A stretch of DNA of 64,000 nt from an uncultured Rhodopila sp. (GCA_903932145.1 CAIZFE010000015.1:19149-83148); one strand, 5' to 3'; counted from the stretch's first letter, positions 27,622 to 36,651 are shown. Translations and numbers: made by a program. The notes: generated by a model not told the origin, from the sequence alone.

Positions 27622-28488
27622 TTAGCCCGTCTCCATCGGCAGGCTTTCGTCTTTGGCCCATTCCGACAGCGATGCGTCGTAGATCTTGACGTTCTGATGC
27701 CCGAGCATCGTCAGGATCAACGCATCGGCGCTGGCGGCGATGCCGCCGCCACAATAGGCAATGACCGGGCGATCCAGAGCGCCGACCGCGCCCAGCAGGC
27801 GGCGCAGTTCATCGGCCGGCAGAAACGCGTTGGTGGCGGGGTCAAGCAAATGCGCCGCCGGTAGATTGACGCTGCCGGCGATGTGGCCGGGGCGTCCGTA
27901 GGCGTTCCCGCCGGTGCCGGCATGTTGCGCGGGAATCAGTGCGTTCAATGTGCAAACGCCTGCATCGCCGATCGCGGCTTTAACCTCGTCCTTGCCAACC
28001 ATCAGGTTTCGCACGTTTTGAACCATGAACGAACCCGGAGCACGCTTTTCCCCCGGACCGGTTTCAATCGCGCGGTTTTCCGCCGCCCATTTCTGCCAGC
28101 CGCCGTTCAGCACTGCCGCGTTGTCATGGCCGAATTCGCGCAACAGCCACCAGACGCGCGTGGCCCACCAGGGATTGCCGGTGCTGTAGGTCACCACCCG
28201 CGTGCCGTTGCTTATTCCGAAACGACGCATCGCCGCCGCGAAATCCTCTGGTGACTGCCGCATGAAGTTGAACCTCTGCGTCGTATCCGAAACGTCCTTG
28301 GAGACGTCACAAAATTGCGCGCCTGGGATATGGCCTTTTTCGAAGTCCTCCCGCCCCGGCTTCACCACGTAGGTGATCTTCGGATCGGGGATCAGATGCG
28401 TCGTGCAGTCCAGCACGACGACATCCCTTAAGTGCCGGGCGAGCCAGTCCGTCTCGACCAGAAACTCCGGATGCACAAAACCGGTCAT
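27622..28488 (-). CDS. Two-domain sulfurtransferase (thiosulfate/3-mercaptopyruvate type)
   Basis: 288 residues with tandem rhodanese domains. The catalytic loop of the second domain is YCGGGIAAS with Cys246. The first domain retains VVLDCTTHL and VVTYSTGNPWWATRVWWLL without a catalytic Cys, as usual. The loop CGGGIAAS fits the mercaptopyruvate branch better than the CRxGxT/R of thiosulfate enzymes. It may supply sulfane sulfur or detoxify cyanide. It is followed at three bases by the VOC gene upstream and an SDR downstream in a leftward series. Confidence 0.88.
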   Translation of the reverse strand: MTGFVHPEFLVETDWLARHLRDVVVLDCTTHLIPDPKITYVVKPGREDFEKGHIPGAQFCDVSKDVSDTTQRFNFMRQSPEDFAAAMRRFGISNGTRVVTYSTGNPWWATRVWWLLREFGHDNAAVLNGGWQKWAAENRAIETGPGEKRAPGSFMVQNVRNLMVGKDEVKAAIGDAGVCTLNALIPAQHAGTGGNAYGRPGHIAGSVNLPAAHLLDPATNAFLPADELRRLLGAVGALDRPVIAYCGGGIAASADALILTMLGHQNVKIYDASLSEWAKDESLPMETG

Positions 28489-28491
28489 TGG

Positions 28492-28899
28492 CTAATGTCC
28501 CGCCGCGAGTTCGGCGAGTTCTATCACCACGTTTCCTGTCGCCGCCGGGTCCAGGAAGATGATCTTCGACCCGCCGTGGCCGGCCTTCCAGGTGTCGCTT
28601 TGCAGCTTGACGTTCTTCGCTTTCAGTTCGGCGATGGCGCCTTCGATATCATCAACCTCAAAACAAATGTGGAAAAGGCCCGTCCCTTTTTGGTCTATCC
28701 ATTTCGTAACGCCGGACTCTGGCCCCTGACCTTCCAACAGTTCGATATAGGACTGTCCGACCGGCAGCATCGCCAGTCTGGTCTGGCCGATTTGTTCTTC
28801 GTATTCCATTTCCAGACCGAACGTATCGCGCATGAAATCCAGGGACTGCTTCATGGAATCCACGGCGATAGCGATATGTTCCACCCGTTTGATTTTCAT
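28492..28899 (-). CDS. VOC-superfamily protein, methylmalonyl-CoA epimerase-like
   Basis: 135 residues, two beta-alpha-beta-beta-beta modules. Metal ligands fit His8 (VEHIAIAVD), a Glu in SYIELLEG, His in LFHICFEVDD and Glu in VVIELAELA. The opening KIKRVEHIAIAVDSM and the DxKGxGLFHICFEV pattern resemble methylmalonyl-CoA epimerase, but lactoylglutathione lyase-like functions share the fold. No mutase gene is present in the window. It lies three bases from the sulfurtransferase and 11 from the SDR, so all belong to one transcript. Confidence 0.78.
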   Translation of the reverse strand: MKIKRVEHIAIAVDSMKQSLDFMRDTFGLEMEYEEQIGQTRLAMLPVGQSYIELLEGQGPESGVTKWIDQKGTGLFHICFEVDDIEGAIAELKAKNVKLQSDTWKAGHGGSKIIFLDPAATGNVVIELAELAAGH

Positions 28900-28910
28900 T
28901 GTGACGCTTC

Positions 28911-29663
28911 CTAGGAAATCGTGATGCCGCTATCCACCGGATAGACCTGCCCGGTTACTTTGCTGGTTTCATCCGACGCCAGAAACAGCGCCATGGACGC
29001 GATATCCTCCGGCTGGATGATCCCGAGCAGATGAGAATTTGCCATTCTGTCTAACGATGCGTTGCCTTCAAGCAACATTCTGACCCGGCCGGTCATCGTC
29101 ACCGATGGCGCGATGGCGTTAACACGAACTTTTGGCGCGAATTCGACCGCCATTGACCGCGTTATCGACGCCACCGCACCCTTGGCGGCTGTGTAGCAAT
29201 CGCGGCCCGGGATGCCCATCAGCGCCAGGTTCGACGACATGTTGATCACCGATCCGCCGCCCGATTTGATGATCGCCGGGATGCCGAAGCGGCAACCCAG
29301 GAAGGTGCCGAACAGATCCAGCTTGATGACGCGCCAGAACTCGTCCAATGGCGCGTCGGTGACGTCGCTGTCTCGTAGAGTCGAGCCGCCGGCATTGTTG
29401 TGCAGGATGTGCAGCGCCCCGTAATGCTGCACAGCTTTGTCGATCGTGCCCTGGATGCTGTCCGGTTCGGTGACATCGGTCTTGATGGCGATGGCCTGGC
29501 CGCCGGCCTGAATGATCAATTGCGCGGTCTGTTCGCCGGCCTCGGCATTCAGTTCGGCCACGACCACCCTGGCCCCTTCCTGCGCGAAGAGTTGGGCCGT
29601 GGCTCGGCCGATACCGGTTCCGGCGCCGGTGATGACGGCGACTTTGCCTTCCAGGCGTAGCAT
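28911..29663 (-). CDS. Short-chain dehydrogenase/reductase
   Basis: 250 residues. Cofactor loop TGAGTGIGRATAQLFAQEG, NNAGGS, the catalytic Ser in NMSSNLALMG and Tyr-Lys in CYTAAKGAV. The C-terminal PEDIASMALFLASDE and VTGQVYPVDSG complete the classical SDR. Asp/Glu near the end of strand 2 (VVVAELNAEAG) suggests NAD rather than NADP. Substrate unknown. It is the first gene of a leftward series with the VOC, sulfurtransferase and second SDR genes. Confidence 0.9.
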   Translation of the reverse strand: MLRLEGKVAVITGAGTGIGRATAQLFAQEGARVVVAELNAEAGEQTAQLIIQAGGQAIAIKTDVTEPDSIQGTIDKAVQHYGALHILHNNAGGSTLRDSDVTDAPLDEFWRVIKLDLFGTFLGCRFGIPAIIKSGGGSVINMSSNLALMGIPGRDCYTAAKGAVASITRSMAVEFAPKVRVNAIAPSVTMTGRVRMLLEGNASLDRMANSHLLGIIQPEDIASMALFLASDETSKVTGQVYPVDSGITIS

Positions 29664-29729
29664 CTGCGTTTCCCCATTGGTGTGGGGTTATCGTCACCCG
29701 TCAGGCAATGCGGATCAAGAGGGCGGCGC

Positions 29730-30311
29730 TTAGGCTGGCAGCGTATAGCCCAAGGCTGCCTCTGCCTCGAACGTCTTTTGCACGGCCGGCCGTTGCATCA
29801 TACGATCGTGATGAGCCGTCAGATTGGGGAATATCGCCGGGTCGGCGCCTAAGGAGCCGCGGAAGCGCCAGAACAGGCGGAACAAGTGAATGTCAGCGAT
29901 GGAATAGGCACCAACCGCCCACGGTCCGACCCCAAGGCGCTGCTCTGCCCACCGATAGACCTGCTGTGTATGCTCCGGCCCCCGCTGCCGGGCAGGATGC
30001 AAAGTGGACGCAACGAAGGACATCCAGGAAATAACCTTGGCTTCCGCCTCAATGTCACCGAATGGGAACAGTTTGGCGTCCGGATAGGTCCTGGCGAGGT
30101 AGTATAGGATCGCCGCGACCTCGGTCAGTGGCCGTCCGTCGATGACCAATGTCGGTACTTTGCCCTCGGGGTTGAAGCCGCGCAGTTCCGGCGGGTCCAG
30201 ATCGCGATGGGCGAACGAGATCGTTTTGGCCTCGAACACGGCCCCGACTTCATGTAGGGCGATGTGGACCGCCAGCGAGCTCGATCCGGGGGCGTGATAG
30301 AATGTCAGCAT
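29730..30311 (-). CDS. Glutathione S-transferase family protein
   Basis: 193 residues. The thioredoxin-like N-domain begins MLTFYHAPGSSSLAVHIALHE, where the Ser of the PGSSS loop is a likely thiol-activating residue (beta-class pattern). NPEGKVPTLVIDGRPLTEVAAIL holds the cis-Pro and gamma-glutamyl contacts. The C-domain ends with the YSIADIHLFRLFWRF motif. The ATG is at 30311, sharing the base at which the upstream rhodanese gene stops, so the two are co-transcribed. Confidence 0.88.
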   Translation of the reverse strand: MLTFYHAPGSSSLAVHIALHEVGAVFEAKTISFAHRDLDPPELRGFNPEGKVPTLVIDGRPLTEVAAILYYLARTYPDAKLFPFGDIEAEAKVISWMSFVASTLHPARQRGPEHTQQVYRWAEQRLGVGPWAVGAYSIADIHLFRLFWRFRGSLGADPAIFPNLTAHHDRMMQRPAVQKTFEAEAALGYTLPA

Positions 30312-30721
30312 CAGCGTTGCGTCCAGGGCAGATCGTCGGCCTTCCAGCCGGCGGTGTTGCCGCGATGGCCATCGGCGTCGGGCGGGCCTTCGAACCCATC
30401 GGCGACGTTATAAACATGCGGAAAACCGGCGGCTTGAGCCGCCAAAGCGGCGGACATGCTGCGGGCGCCACTGCGGCAGATGAAATAGATGTGGTTGTCG
30501 GCGGTCAGGCCGGCCTGCTTGAGGTGATCCTCGAAACCGCCGTTGCGTTGCATCGTCGGATAAACCTGCCAGGGGATCAAAATTGTCTGCTTTCCGGCTG
30601 AGGCGAGGGCAGGGACACCGACAAAATTCCACTCCGCATCGGTGCGGACGTCGACCAGTTGGGCGTTTGCATCGGCCTGTAGGGCTTCCCAGGTTTGGGT
30701 AGGCGCGACATTCTCGACCAT
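30311..30721 (-). CDS. Single-domain rhodanese-like protein
   Basis: 136 residues. The active loop is ICRSGARSMSAA with catalytic Cys about residue 88, of the CRSGxRS type. LVDVRTDAEWNFVGVP is the usual first motif. It probably transfers sulfane sulfur. The chosen ATG (30721) has GGAG upstream; a longer frame to 30799 would run into the divergent cysteine synthase-like gene. Only 32 bases separate the two starts, so at least one promoter lies inside a neighbouring gene or within this small gap. Confidence 0.88.
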   Translation of the reverse strand: MVENVAPTQTWEALQADANAQLVDVRTDAEWNFVGVPALASAGKQTILIPWQVYPTMQRNGGFEDHLKQAGLTADNHIYFICRSGARSMSAALAAQAAGFPHVYNVADGFEGPPDADGHRGNTAGWKADDLPWTQR

Positions 30722-30753
30722 AATGGATGCTCCGACAGGGAAAGACAGAATCG

Positions 30754-31773
30754 ATGACCGCGTTGTATCACGGAACCACATGGCAAGACGACATGGCACA
30801 GGCGATCGGCCACACCCCGCTGATCCGACTACGCCGCGCGTCGGAGGCGACCGGCTGCACGATCCTGGGCAAGGCGGAGTTCATGAACCCCGGCGGCTCG
30901 GTGAAGGATCGCGCCGGCCTGGCGATCATCCTGGATGCCGAACAGCGCGGGACCTTGCGGCCGGGCGGCACGATCGTGGAGGGTACTGCCGGCAACACTG
31001 GTATCGGACTGACGCTGGTGGGGAATGCACGCGGCTATCGCAGCGTGATCGTGATGCCGGAGACGCAGTCGAAGGAAAAGATCGATTTCCTGCGCATGAT
31101 CGGCGCCGACCTTCGGTTGGTGCCGGCCAAGCCATACCGCGATCCTGGCAATTACGTGCATTTTTCGCGACGCTTGGCCGAAGAGATCGCGACGGAAACG
31201 GGCAACGCGATCTGGGCCAATCAGTTCGACAATCTGGCGAACCGCGAGGGTCACCGCGTCACCACCGGTGCGGAGATCTGGGAACAGACGCAAGGCAAGG
31301 TCGATGCATTCACCTGCGCCTGCGGCACCGGCGGCACGCTGGCCGGCGTTTCCCTGGCGTTGAAAGCGCGTAACCCCGGCGTTCGCATCGTGCTGGCGGA
31401 CCCGCATGGCTCGAACTTGTACGGTTGGGTCAAAAATGGTGATTTGTCGATCGAAGGGTCATCCATCACCGAAGGCATCGGCCAGTCCCGGGTGCCCGAC
31501 AATCTGGCCGGGGTGGAGATTGACGACGCGGAACGCATTCCCGACGCTGAGGCGCTGGAGCAGATTTTCGATGTGCTGATCCATGAGGGTCTGTCTGTCG
31601 GCACGTCCTCCGGTATCAATATCGCGGCGGCGATCCGGGTCGCCAAGGCGATGGGGCCGGGCCATACGGTTGTGACGGTCCTGTGCGACGGCGGTTCGCG
31701 GTATCAGTCGAAACTGTTCAATCCGGCGTTCCTGCGGGAGAAAGGGTTGCCGGTGCCGCCCTGGATGGCCTGA
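30754..31773 (+). CDS. cysK: Cysteine synthase-family PLP enzyme
   Basis: 339 residues of fold-type II. The PLP lysine is in EFMNPGGSVKDRAGL, the substrate loop is EGTAGNTGIGL, and the phosphate-binding Gly-rich loop is CACGTGGTLAG. The closing GTSSGINIAAA is of the CysK/CysM type. It probably makes cysteine from O-acetylserine and sulfide. It differs from E. coli CysK by the insertion RYQSKLFNPAF near the end, seen in a related clade. It is divergent from the rhodanese gene and precedes a sulfonate-type transporter, which suggests a sulfur theme. Confidence 0.85.
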   Translation: MTALYHGTTWQDDMAQAIGHTPLIRLRRASEATGCTILGKAEFMNPGGSVKDRAGLAIILDAEQRGTLRPGGTIVEGTAGNTGIGLTLVGNARGYRSVIVMPETQSKEKIDFLRMIGADLRLVPAKPYRDPGNYVHFSRRLAEEIATETGNAIWANQFDNLANREGHRVTTGAEIWEQTQGKVDAFTCACGTGGTLAGVSLALKARNPGVRIVLADPHGSNLYGWVKNGDLSIEGSSITEGIGQSRVPDNLAGVEIDDAERIPDAEALEQIFDVLIHEGLSVGTSSGINIAAAIRVAKAMGPGHTVVTVLCDGGSRYQSKLFNPAFLREKGLPVPPWMA

Positions 31774-31798
31774 GGTTCACTCGCGGCCGGCGTTCTGG

Positions 31799-31815
31799 TG
31801 CCCCGTTTCGGGGCA
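31799..31815 (+). terminator. Short GC hairpin after the cysteine synthase-like gene
   Basis: TGCCCC (31799-31804), GTTTC loop, GGGGCA (31810-31815), 26 bases after the stop at 31773. It lacks a clear T tract, so termination strength is uncertain; it may be an attenuating hairpin before the transporter operon. Confidence 0.4.
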
Positions 31816-31912
31816 TTGGTTCGGCGCCGGAACACCGGCTATGGATGTTTCCCCGGGATGCGGGCAGGATCGATTCACGCGGCATCTGATCGCGAAGAAC
31901 CGGGGGACAACA

Positions 31913-32956
31913 GTGGCTTTTTTGTTGAAACGACGTCAGATCGTGCTCGCCGTGCCGGCAACACTGGCATTCGGCGGCGCGCGCGCCGCATCGTCCAGCG
32001 GCAAGGCCACCTACCCGGTCGCCGTCCCAAGCTACCAGCAGCAGTTCATCGCGGTGGAGCAAGGGTTTTTCAAGGATGAAGGGTTCGACTTCAAGTTGGT
32101 GCAGGGCGGCAGCGGTGTGAAATCCCGCGAAATCATGGCGTCCGGTGAAGTCGATTTCGCAATCGAAGACATTGTTCACTGCATGCAGTTGAATAACCAC
32201 GGCCGCGCCGCCAGGGCAGTCAACGCGGCGGATACGCGGTCACCGAGCCAGTATTTCATCGTCCGCAAGGATTTGTATGACGCCGGTGTCGATAGCTTGC
32301 AAAAATTCGCGGCCTGGAAACGGCCGGATGGCAAGAAGGCGATCCTGGGCGTTTCGTCGATTGGGGGCACCGCGCATCTGTGGGCCAATTTTTTCATGGA
32401 ACACTTCGGCCTCGCCGAAGATGTGGCCTGGGTCGGCGTCGGCAACGTCGATACGATGCTGGGTTCGTTGAAGACGAAACAGATCGATCTGCTGGCATCC
32501 ACCGCCGCCCTGGCCTCGGATGCCGAGGAGCATGGCTGGGGCAAAACGATCTTCCGTGGTTCGGACGAAGATGTGTGGAACCAGGTTGTCGGCGGCCCGG
32601 TTCCGGTGAATGCGAATATTTGCTTGCTGAGCACCATCCAGAAAGAACCGGAGAAAGTGCAGGCCTATGTGACCGGTGTGCATCGCGCCTCGCAATGGGT
32701 GGCAAAGCACACCAAGGAGCAAATCTACGACGTGATTGAACCCTATGTCGGCAGCACGTCCCGCGAAGGCAACCTGCTGGAAATTCAGAGCGTCAAGGAC
32801 ATCACCGACACCAACGGCATTGTCGATCCGGCGGCGTATGAGCGCGGCGGCAAGTGCTGGTACCGCGATCTGACGGGTATTAAAGCCTCGCCGCTGGCGG
32901 ATATTTTCGATGCCAGTTTCATGCTGAAGGCGAAGGCGAAGTATCCCGCCGGATGA
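31913..32956 (+). CDS. ABC transporter binding protein (SsuA/TauA/NMT1-like)
   Basis: 347 residues. A leader with basic KRR then a hydrophobic run ends GGARA-A. The core has VPSYQQQFIAVEQGFFKDEG, KSREIMASGEVDFAIED and LGVSSIGGTAHLWANFFMEH, typical of sulfonate, nitrate or pyrimidine-precursor binding proteins. The start is GTG at 31913 with GGGGGA upstream; an ATG-like longer frame at 31841 lacks a leader. The ATG of the next gene overlaps its TGA (4 bases). The ligand is unknown; the TauD-like enzyme nearby favours an organosulfur compound. Confidence 0.88.
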   Translation: MAFLLKRRQIVLAVPATLAFGGARAASSSGKATYPVAVPSYQQQFIAVEQGFFKDEGFDFKLVQGGSGVKSREIMASGEVDFAIEDIVHCMQLNNHGRAARAVNAADTRSPSQYFIVRKDLYDAGVDSLQKFAAWKRPDGKKAILGVSSIGGTAHLWANFFMEHFGLAEDVAWVGVGNVDTMLGSLKTKQIDLLASTAALASDAEEHGWGKTIFRGSDEDVWNQVVGGPVPVNANICLLSTIQKEPEKVQAYVTGVHRASQWVAKHTKEQIYDVIEPYVGSTSREGNLLEIQSVKDITDTNGIVDPAAYERGGKCWYRDLTGIKASPLADIFDASFMLKAKAKYPAG

Positions 32957-33741
32957 CGATCCGCATCGAAACCCGCGATCTGGGAAAGACGTTTGCCGTT
33001 GACGGCCGCGATATGCGTGCCGTCGATGGGGTTTCGCTGGCGATCCGCGAGGGTGAGTTCGTGGCGCTTCTGGGGCCATCCGGGTGCGGCAAAAGCACAA
33101 TCCTGAACATGATCGCCACGCTTCTGCCGAACAGCAGCGGGGAGATCCTGGTCGACGGACAGCCCATCGACCGGCGGCGCCCAAGCCGCAATGTCGGATA
33201 CGTGTTCCAGCGGGACACGTTGTTTCCCTGGCGCACCGTGCAGGCCAATATCGGTTATGCTCTGGAACTGGCTGGCGTGGCCGCCGACGAGCGCCGGGAG
33301 CGGACGCAGACCGCTCTGGCACAGGCCGGTTTGCAAGGTTTCGGACATTACTATCCCACGTCGTTGTCCGGCGGGATGCGGCAACGGGCGGCGCTGATGC
33401 GGACCCTGATCGTGCAGCCGCAAATCCTGCTGATGGACGAACCGTTCGGCGCCTTGGACACGCACACCAAACTGGAAATGCACCGGGTGCTGCTGAATAT
33501 CTGGGAACGCGAGAAACAGACGGTGCTGTTCGTCACCCATGATCTCGGCGAGGCCCTTACATTGTCGGATCGCATCATTCTGCTGTCGGCTCGGCCTGGC
33601 CGAATCAAGGAAGAATTCACGGTTGATTTTCCGCGTCCGCGCGATGCGGTGACGTTGCGTGAAACGCCGGCTTACGCCGCATTGTTCTCGCGCATCTGGC
33701 ACTCGCTGGGCGAGGAATTCGTCAAGGGTGCGCAAGCATGA
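32953..33741 (+). CDS. ABC transporter ATPase (SsuB/TauB-type)
   Basis: 262 residues. Walker A GPSGCGKST, signature LSGGMRQR, Walker B ILLMDEPFGALD and the switch His in VTHDLGEAL. The Q-loop reads YVFQRDTLFPWRT, as in sulfonate, taurine and nitrate systems. It overlaps the binding protein gene by four bases and the permease gene by four, so the three make one unit. It powers uptake from the cytoplasmic side. Confidence 0.93.
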   Translation: MTIRIETRDLGKTFAVDGRDMRAVDGVSLAIREGEFVALLGPSGCGKSTILNMIATLLPNSSGEILVDGQPIDRRRPSRNVGYVFQRDTLFPWRTVQANIGYALELAGVAADERRERTQTALAQAGLQGFGHYYPTSLSGGMRQRAALMRTLIVQPQILLMDEPFGALDTHTKLEMHRVLLNIWEREKQTVLFVTHDLGEALTLSDRIILLSARPGRIKEEFTVDFPRPRDAVTLRETPAYAALFSRIWHSLGEEFVKGAQA

Positions 33742-34604
33742 GCCGCCTGACCATCCTGCTGTGGCAGGTGGCGATCGCCCTCGGACTGGCCGTGGTGTGG
33801 GAATGGGGCTACAGCCTGCACGATCGGCTGCCGTGGCTGGTGCCGGAACTGTTGGATCCTTACTTCGTGTCGAAACCATCGGCCATTTACGACCAGTTCC
33901 TGCACGCGAGCTGTCTGGTGGATAAACGCGGCATTTGGAACGATTGGGGGAACGGCCAGTTCTCCAAATGCATGGCTCGATCAGAGAACAATCTCTGGGT
34001 CGCGACACTGATCACTTTGAAGAATACCCTGGCTGGATTCGCCGTGGGTACCACCAGCGGGTTCGTCCTTGGGCTTGCGCTTGGCCGGTCCGACCGGCTG
34101 ACAGCGATTTTTCAGCCGTTCATCGTCGCCGCCAATTCCATCCCCCGCATCGCACTCGCGCCTATCATTATTCTGGCGTTCGGGTTGGGTGACGCGTCCA
34201 AAATCGTTACGGCATGGCTGGTGGTCGTGTTCCTGGTTTTTTTCAACACGTTCGAAGGCGCACGATCGGTTGACCGGGACCACATCAGCGCGGCCCGTCT
34301 GCTGGGTGCCTCGGAATGGCAGATCACCCGGACCGTCATCGTTCCGTCCACCATGGCGTGGCTGTTCGCCTCGCTGACCCCGGCGATCTCATTCGCCCTG
34401 ATCGGCGTCATCCTGGGGGAGTTCATCGGCGCCCAGCAGGGGATCGGACGCATGATCATCGAAGCCGAAGCGCGTGGGGAGGCAGCCGGCATGATGGTCG
34501 CGGTGTTTGTGCTGATGATCGTCGGCGTCATTTTGGCGACGATCGTCCGACGGGTGCAGAATCATCTGTTACGCTGGCGCCCCCAGTCGGCGGCCAATCT
34601 ATAG
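33738..34604 (+). CDS. ABC transporter permease (SsuC/TauC-type)
   Basis: 288 residues, six predicted helices of the BPD permease fold. The EAA loop is EGARSVDRDHISAARLLGAS, which docks on the ATPase. Between the first helix and the core lies an unusually long polar loop (about residues 35-85, with HASCLVDKRGIWNDWGNG and two Cys) that is not typical of SsuC. The ATG overlaps the ATPase stop. It forms a homodimeric pore with the ATPase and a binding protein. Confidence 0.9.
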   Translation: MSRLTILLWQVAIALGLAVVWEWGYSLHDRLPWLVPELLDPYFVSKPSAIYDQFLHASCLVDKRGIWNDWGNGQFSKCMARSENNLWVATLITLKNTLAGFAVGTTSGFVLGLALGRSDRLTAIFQPFIVAANSIPRIALAPIIILAFGLGDASKIVTAWLVVVFLVFFNTFEGARSVDRDHISAARLLGASEWQITRTVIVPSTMAWLFASLTPAISFALIGVILGEFIGAQQGIGRMIIEAEARGEAAGMMVAVFVLMIVGVILATIVRRVQNHLLRWRPQSAANL

Positions 34605-34654
34605 CCGCCCGTCGCTCACCGCGTTAGGCTGTGCCGAAAGGGATGGAGGCGATC

Positions 34655-35488
34655 ATGCACATCAGGCTGTTGACCGATCGGACGGGCGCCGAAGCCGTTG
34701 GGATCGACCTGACAAAGCCGGTATCGGCCGACGACAAAGCGGCGCTGAACCGTGCGTTCGTGGAGCACAGTGTGCTGGTGGTCCGCGATCAGAGGCTGAC
34801 ACCGCCTGAGGTGCTAACGGCGGTGGAACTGTTTGGACCGATCTTCCATCAGCACAACACGAAGTTCGCGCTGCCGGAGTGCCCGCAAATCCATTACATC
34901 TCCAACCAGGACACGTTCCCGGATGGAACGCGCTACATCCCCGGTGAGGGTTGGCACACTGATCATTCCAACGACACGAGGCCACCCAAGGCCACGGTGC
35001 TGCACGCGGTCACGCTGCCGGATGTCGGCGGCGACACGCAGTTTGCCAACATGGCTTCGGCCTACACAGCGCTGCCGGGAGCGATGCAGGATCGGATCGC
35101 CGGGTTGACGGCGATCCATGTCTATCAGAACAGCCACAGCACCCGGAAACTCATGGGTCTGTCGGATTCGAATAAAGAACGCGTGCCGAATGCGGTGTTG
35201 CACCCGATTGTTCGGACGCATCCCGAAACCGGCCGCAAGTCGATCTACATCAATCCGATTCGGATCGAGGGGATCGTCGGAATGGACCATAAAGAAGCGT
35301 TGCCGTTGCTGGACGATTTGCTGGCTCATGCGACACGGGATGAGTTCGTGTACCGGCACCAATGGCGATCGGGCGATCTGACAATCTGGGACAATCGCTG
35401 CCTGTTGCATAAGGCGAACGGCGATTACGACATGACGCAGACCCGGTATTTGTATCGCGTGATGCTACAGGGGGACGTTCCCCGTTAG
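34655..35488 (+). CDS. TauD/TfdA-family Fe(II)/2-oxoglutarate dioxygenase
   Basis: 277 residues. The iron triad is His101-x-Asp103 in EGWHTDHSND and His252 in CLLHKANGDYD, with Arg264/268 for 2-oxoglutarate. The family oxidises taurine to sulfite and aminoacetaldehyde, or cleaves alkylsulfonates, sulfate esters and 2,4-D. The start at 34655 has GGAGG five bases upstream; earlier in-frame GTG (34631) and ATG (34643) are less well placed. It lies 50 bases after the permease, before a second binding protein, so it probably releases sulfite from the imported compound. Confidence 0.9.
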   Translation: MHIRLLTDRTGAEAVGIDLTKPVSADDKAALNRAFVEHSVLVVRDQRLTPPEVLTAVELFGPIFHQHNTKFALPECPQIHYISNQDTFPDGTRYIPGEGWHTDHSNDTRPPKATVLHAVTLPDVGGDTQFANMASAYTALPGAMQDRIAGLTAIHVYQNSHSTRKLMGLSDSNKERVPNAVLHPIVRTHPETGRKSIYINPIRIEGIVGMDHKEALPLLDDLLAHATRDEFVYRHQWRSGDLTIWDNRCLLHKANGDYDMTQTRYLYRVMLQGDVPR

Positions 35489-35631
35489 CACCCGCGCGCT
35501 TTGTCGCCGGGTCGTAGCATAACGGCGAACAGGTGCGGTCGTTATCCTTTTAAGCTCGATTGCCCCGGTGCGGGATCATTGCCGCACCGGTCTATTGGAT
35601 GCGTGCCGCCACGGTTTGGAGTCTCACCAAA

Positions 35632-36639
35632 ATGACGCTTACCCGCCGAACCTTGCTCGGTTCCCTCGCTGTCAGTCCCGCATTGATCGCCCGCCCCGCT
35701 CGGGCGGAGGCGGATACGATCCGCATTGCGACCCAACCCGGCCTGACCTACCTGGTGCTGAACGTGATGCAGCACCAGAAGCTGATCGAAAAGCACGCCG
35801 CGGCTGCCGGTCTGCCGGTAGCACGGGCGGAGTTCCTGAAGCTTGCCGCCGGCAGCAACGTTAACGACGCAGTGATCAGCGGCGCGGTGGATATCGGTGC
35901 GACCGGCGTGCCGCCGTTCCTGCTGATGTGGGCGAAGACCCGCGGCGGCGTCGATGTGCGGGCCATCGCGCCGTTCAACTCGATGCCGCTGGCACTGATC
36001 ACCCGCAATCCGGCAGTGCAGCGGATCGAGGACCTCGGATCGAACGATCGCATCGCGTTGCCGGGCGTCGGATCGTCCAGCCAGGCCATCATGCTGCAAA
36101 TGGCCGCCGCCCGGGCGTTTGGGGATGCCAATTTCAAAAGATTCGACTCGCTGACGGTCACCCGCGGCCACCCGGACGCCATGGCGGCATTGCTGTCCAA
36201 CACCGAAATCAACTGCCATTTCTCCGCGGCGCCGTATCTACAGCAGGAAATGGCGGTGCCGGGGATGCATGTGCTGCTGACCTCGACCGACATTTATGGC
36301 GGCCCGGGCACAGTCGGATTGACGTTCACAACCAAGAAATTCCGCGACAGCAACCCGCTTTTGCTGTCGTCGTTCATCGCCGCGACAGAGGAAGCGATGC
36401 ACATTATCCGCACCGACCATCGTGCTTCGGCAGAGGCGTATGTCGCGGTCTCAGGAGACAAACTGAGCCTGGATCAGGTGGAGAGCTATATTGCCGATCC
36501 GACCACTCTGTTTGAGATCACGCCACGCGGAACGATGAAGGTGGCGGACTTCATGCATCGTACCGGAACGATCAAGGTTATGCCGGACGACTGGACGGCG
36601 TTGTTTGTTCCGGAAATGCATGGGCGACAAGGAAGCTGA
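35632..36639 (+). CDS. Second ABC binding protein (NMT1/SsuA-like)
   Basis: 335 residues. A leader begins MTLTRRTLLGSLAVSP with twin Arg and ends ARPARA-E. The mature part has IRIATQPGLTYLVLNVMQHQ, SNVNDAVISGAVDIGATGVPP and the MHVLLTSTDIYGGPGTVGL segment. The fold is the two-lobed SsuA/NMT1 type. It lies downstream of the TauD-like gene without its own permease, so it may share the SsuBC-type pore and widen substrate range. Confidence 0.87.
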   Translation: MTLTRRTLLGSLAVSPALIARPARAEADTIRIATQPGLTYLVLNVMQHQKLIEKHAAAAGLPVARAEFLKLAAGSNVNDAVISGAVDIGATGVPPFLLMWAKTRGGVDVRAIAPFNSMPLALITRNPAVQRIEDLGSNDRIALPGVGSSSQAIMLQMAAARAFGDANFKRFDSLTVTRGHPDAMAALLSNTEINCHFSAAPYLQQEMAVPGMHVLLTSTDIYGGPGTVGLTFTTKKFRDSNPLLLSSFIAATEEAMHIIRTDHRASAEAYVAVSGDKLSLDQVESYIADPTTLFEITPRGTMKVADFMHRTGTIKVMPDDWTALFVPEMHGRQGS

Positions 36640-36651
36640 TGGGGTAACCTA

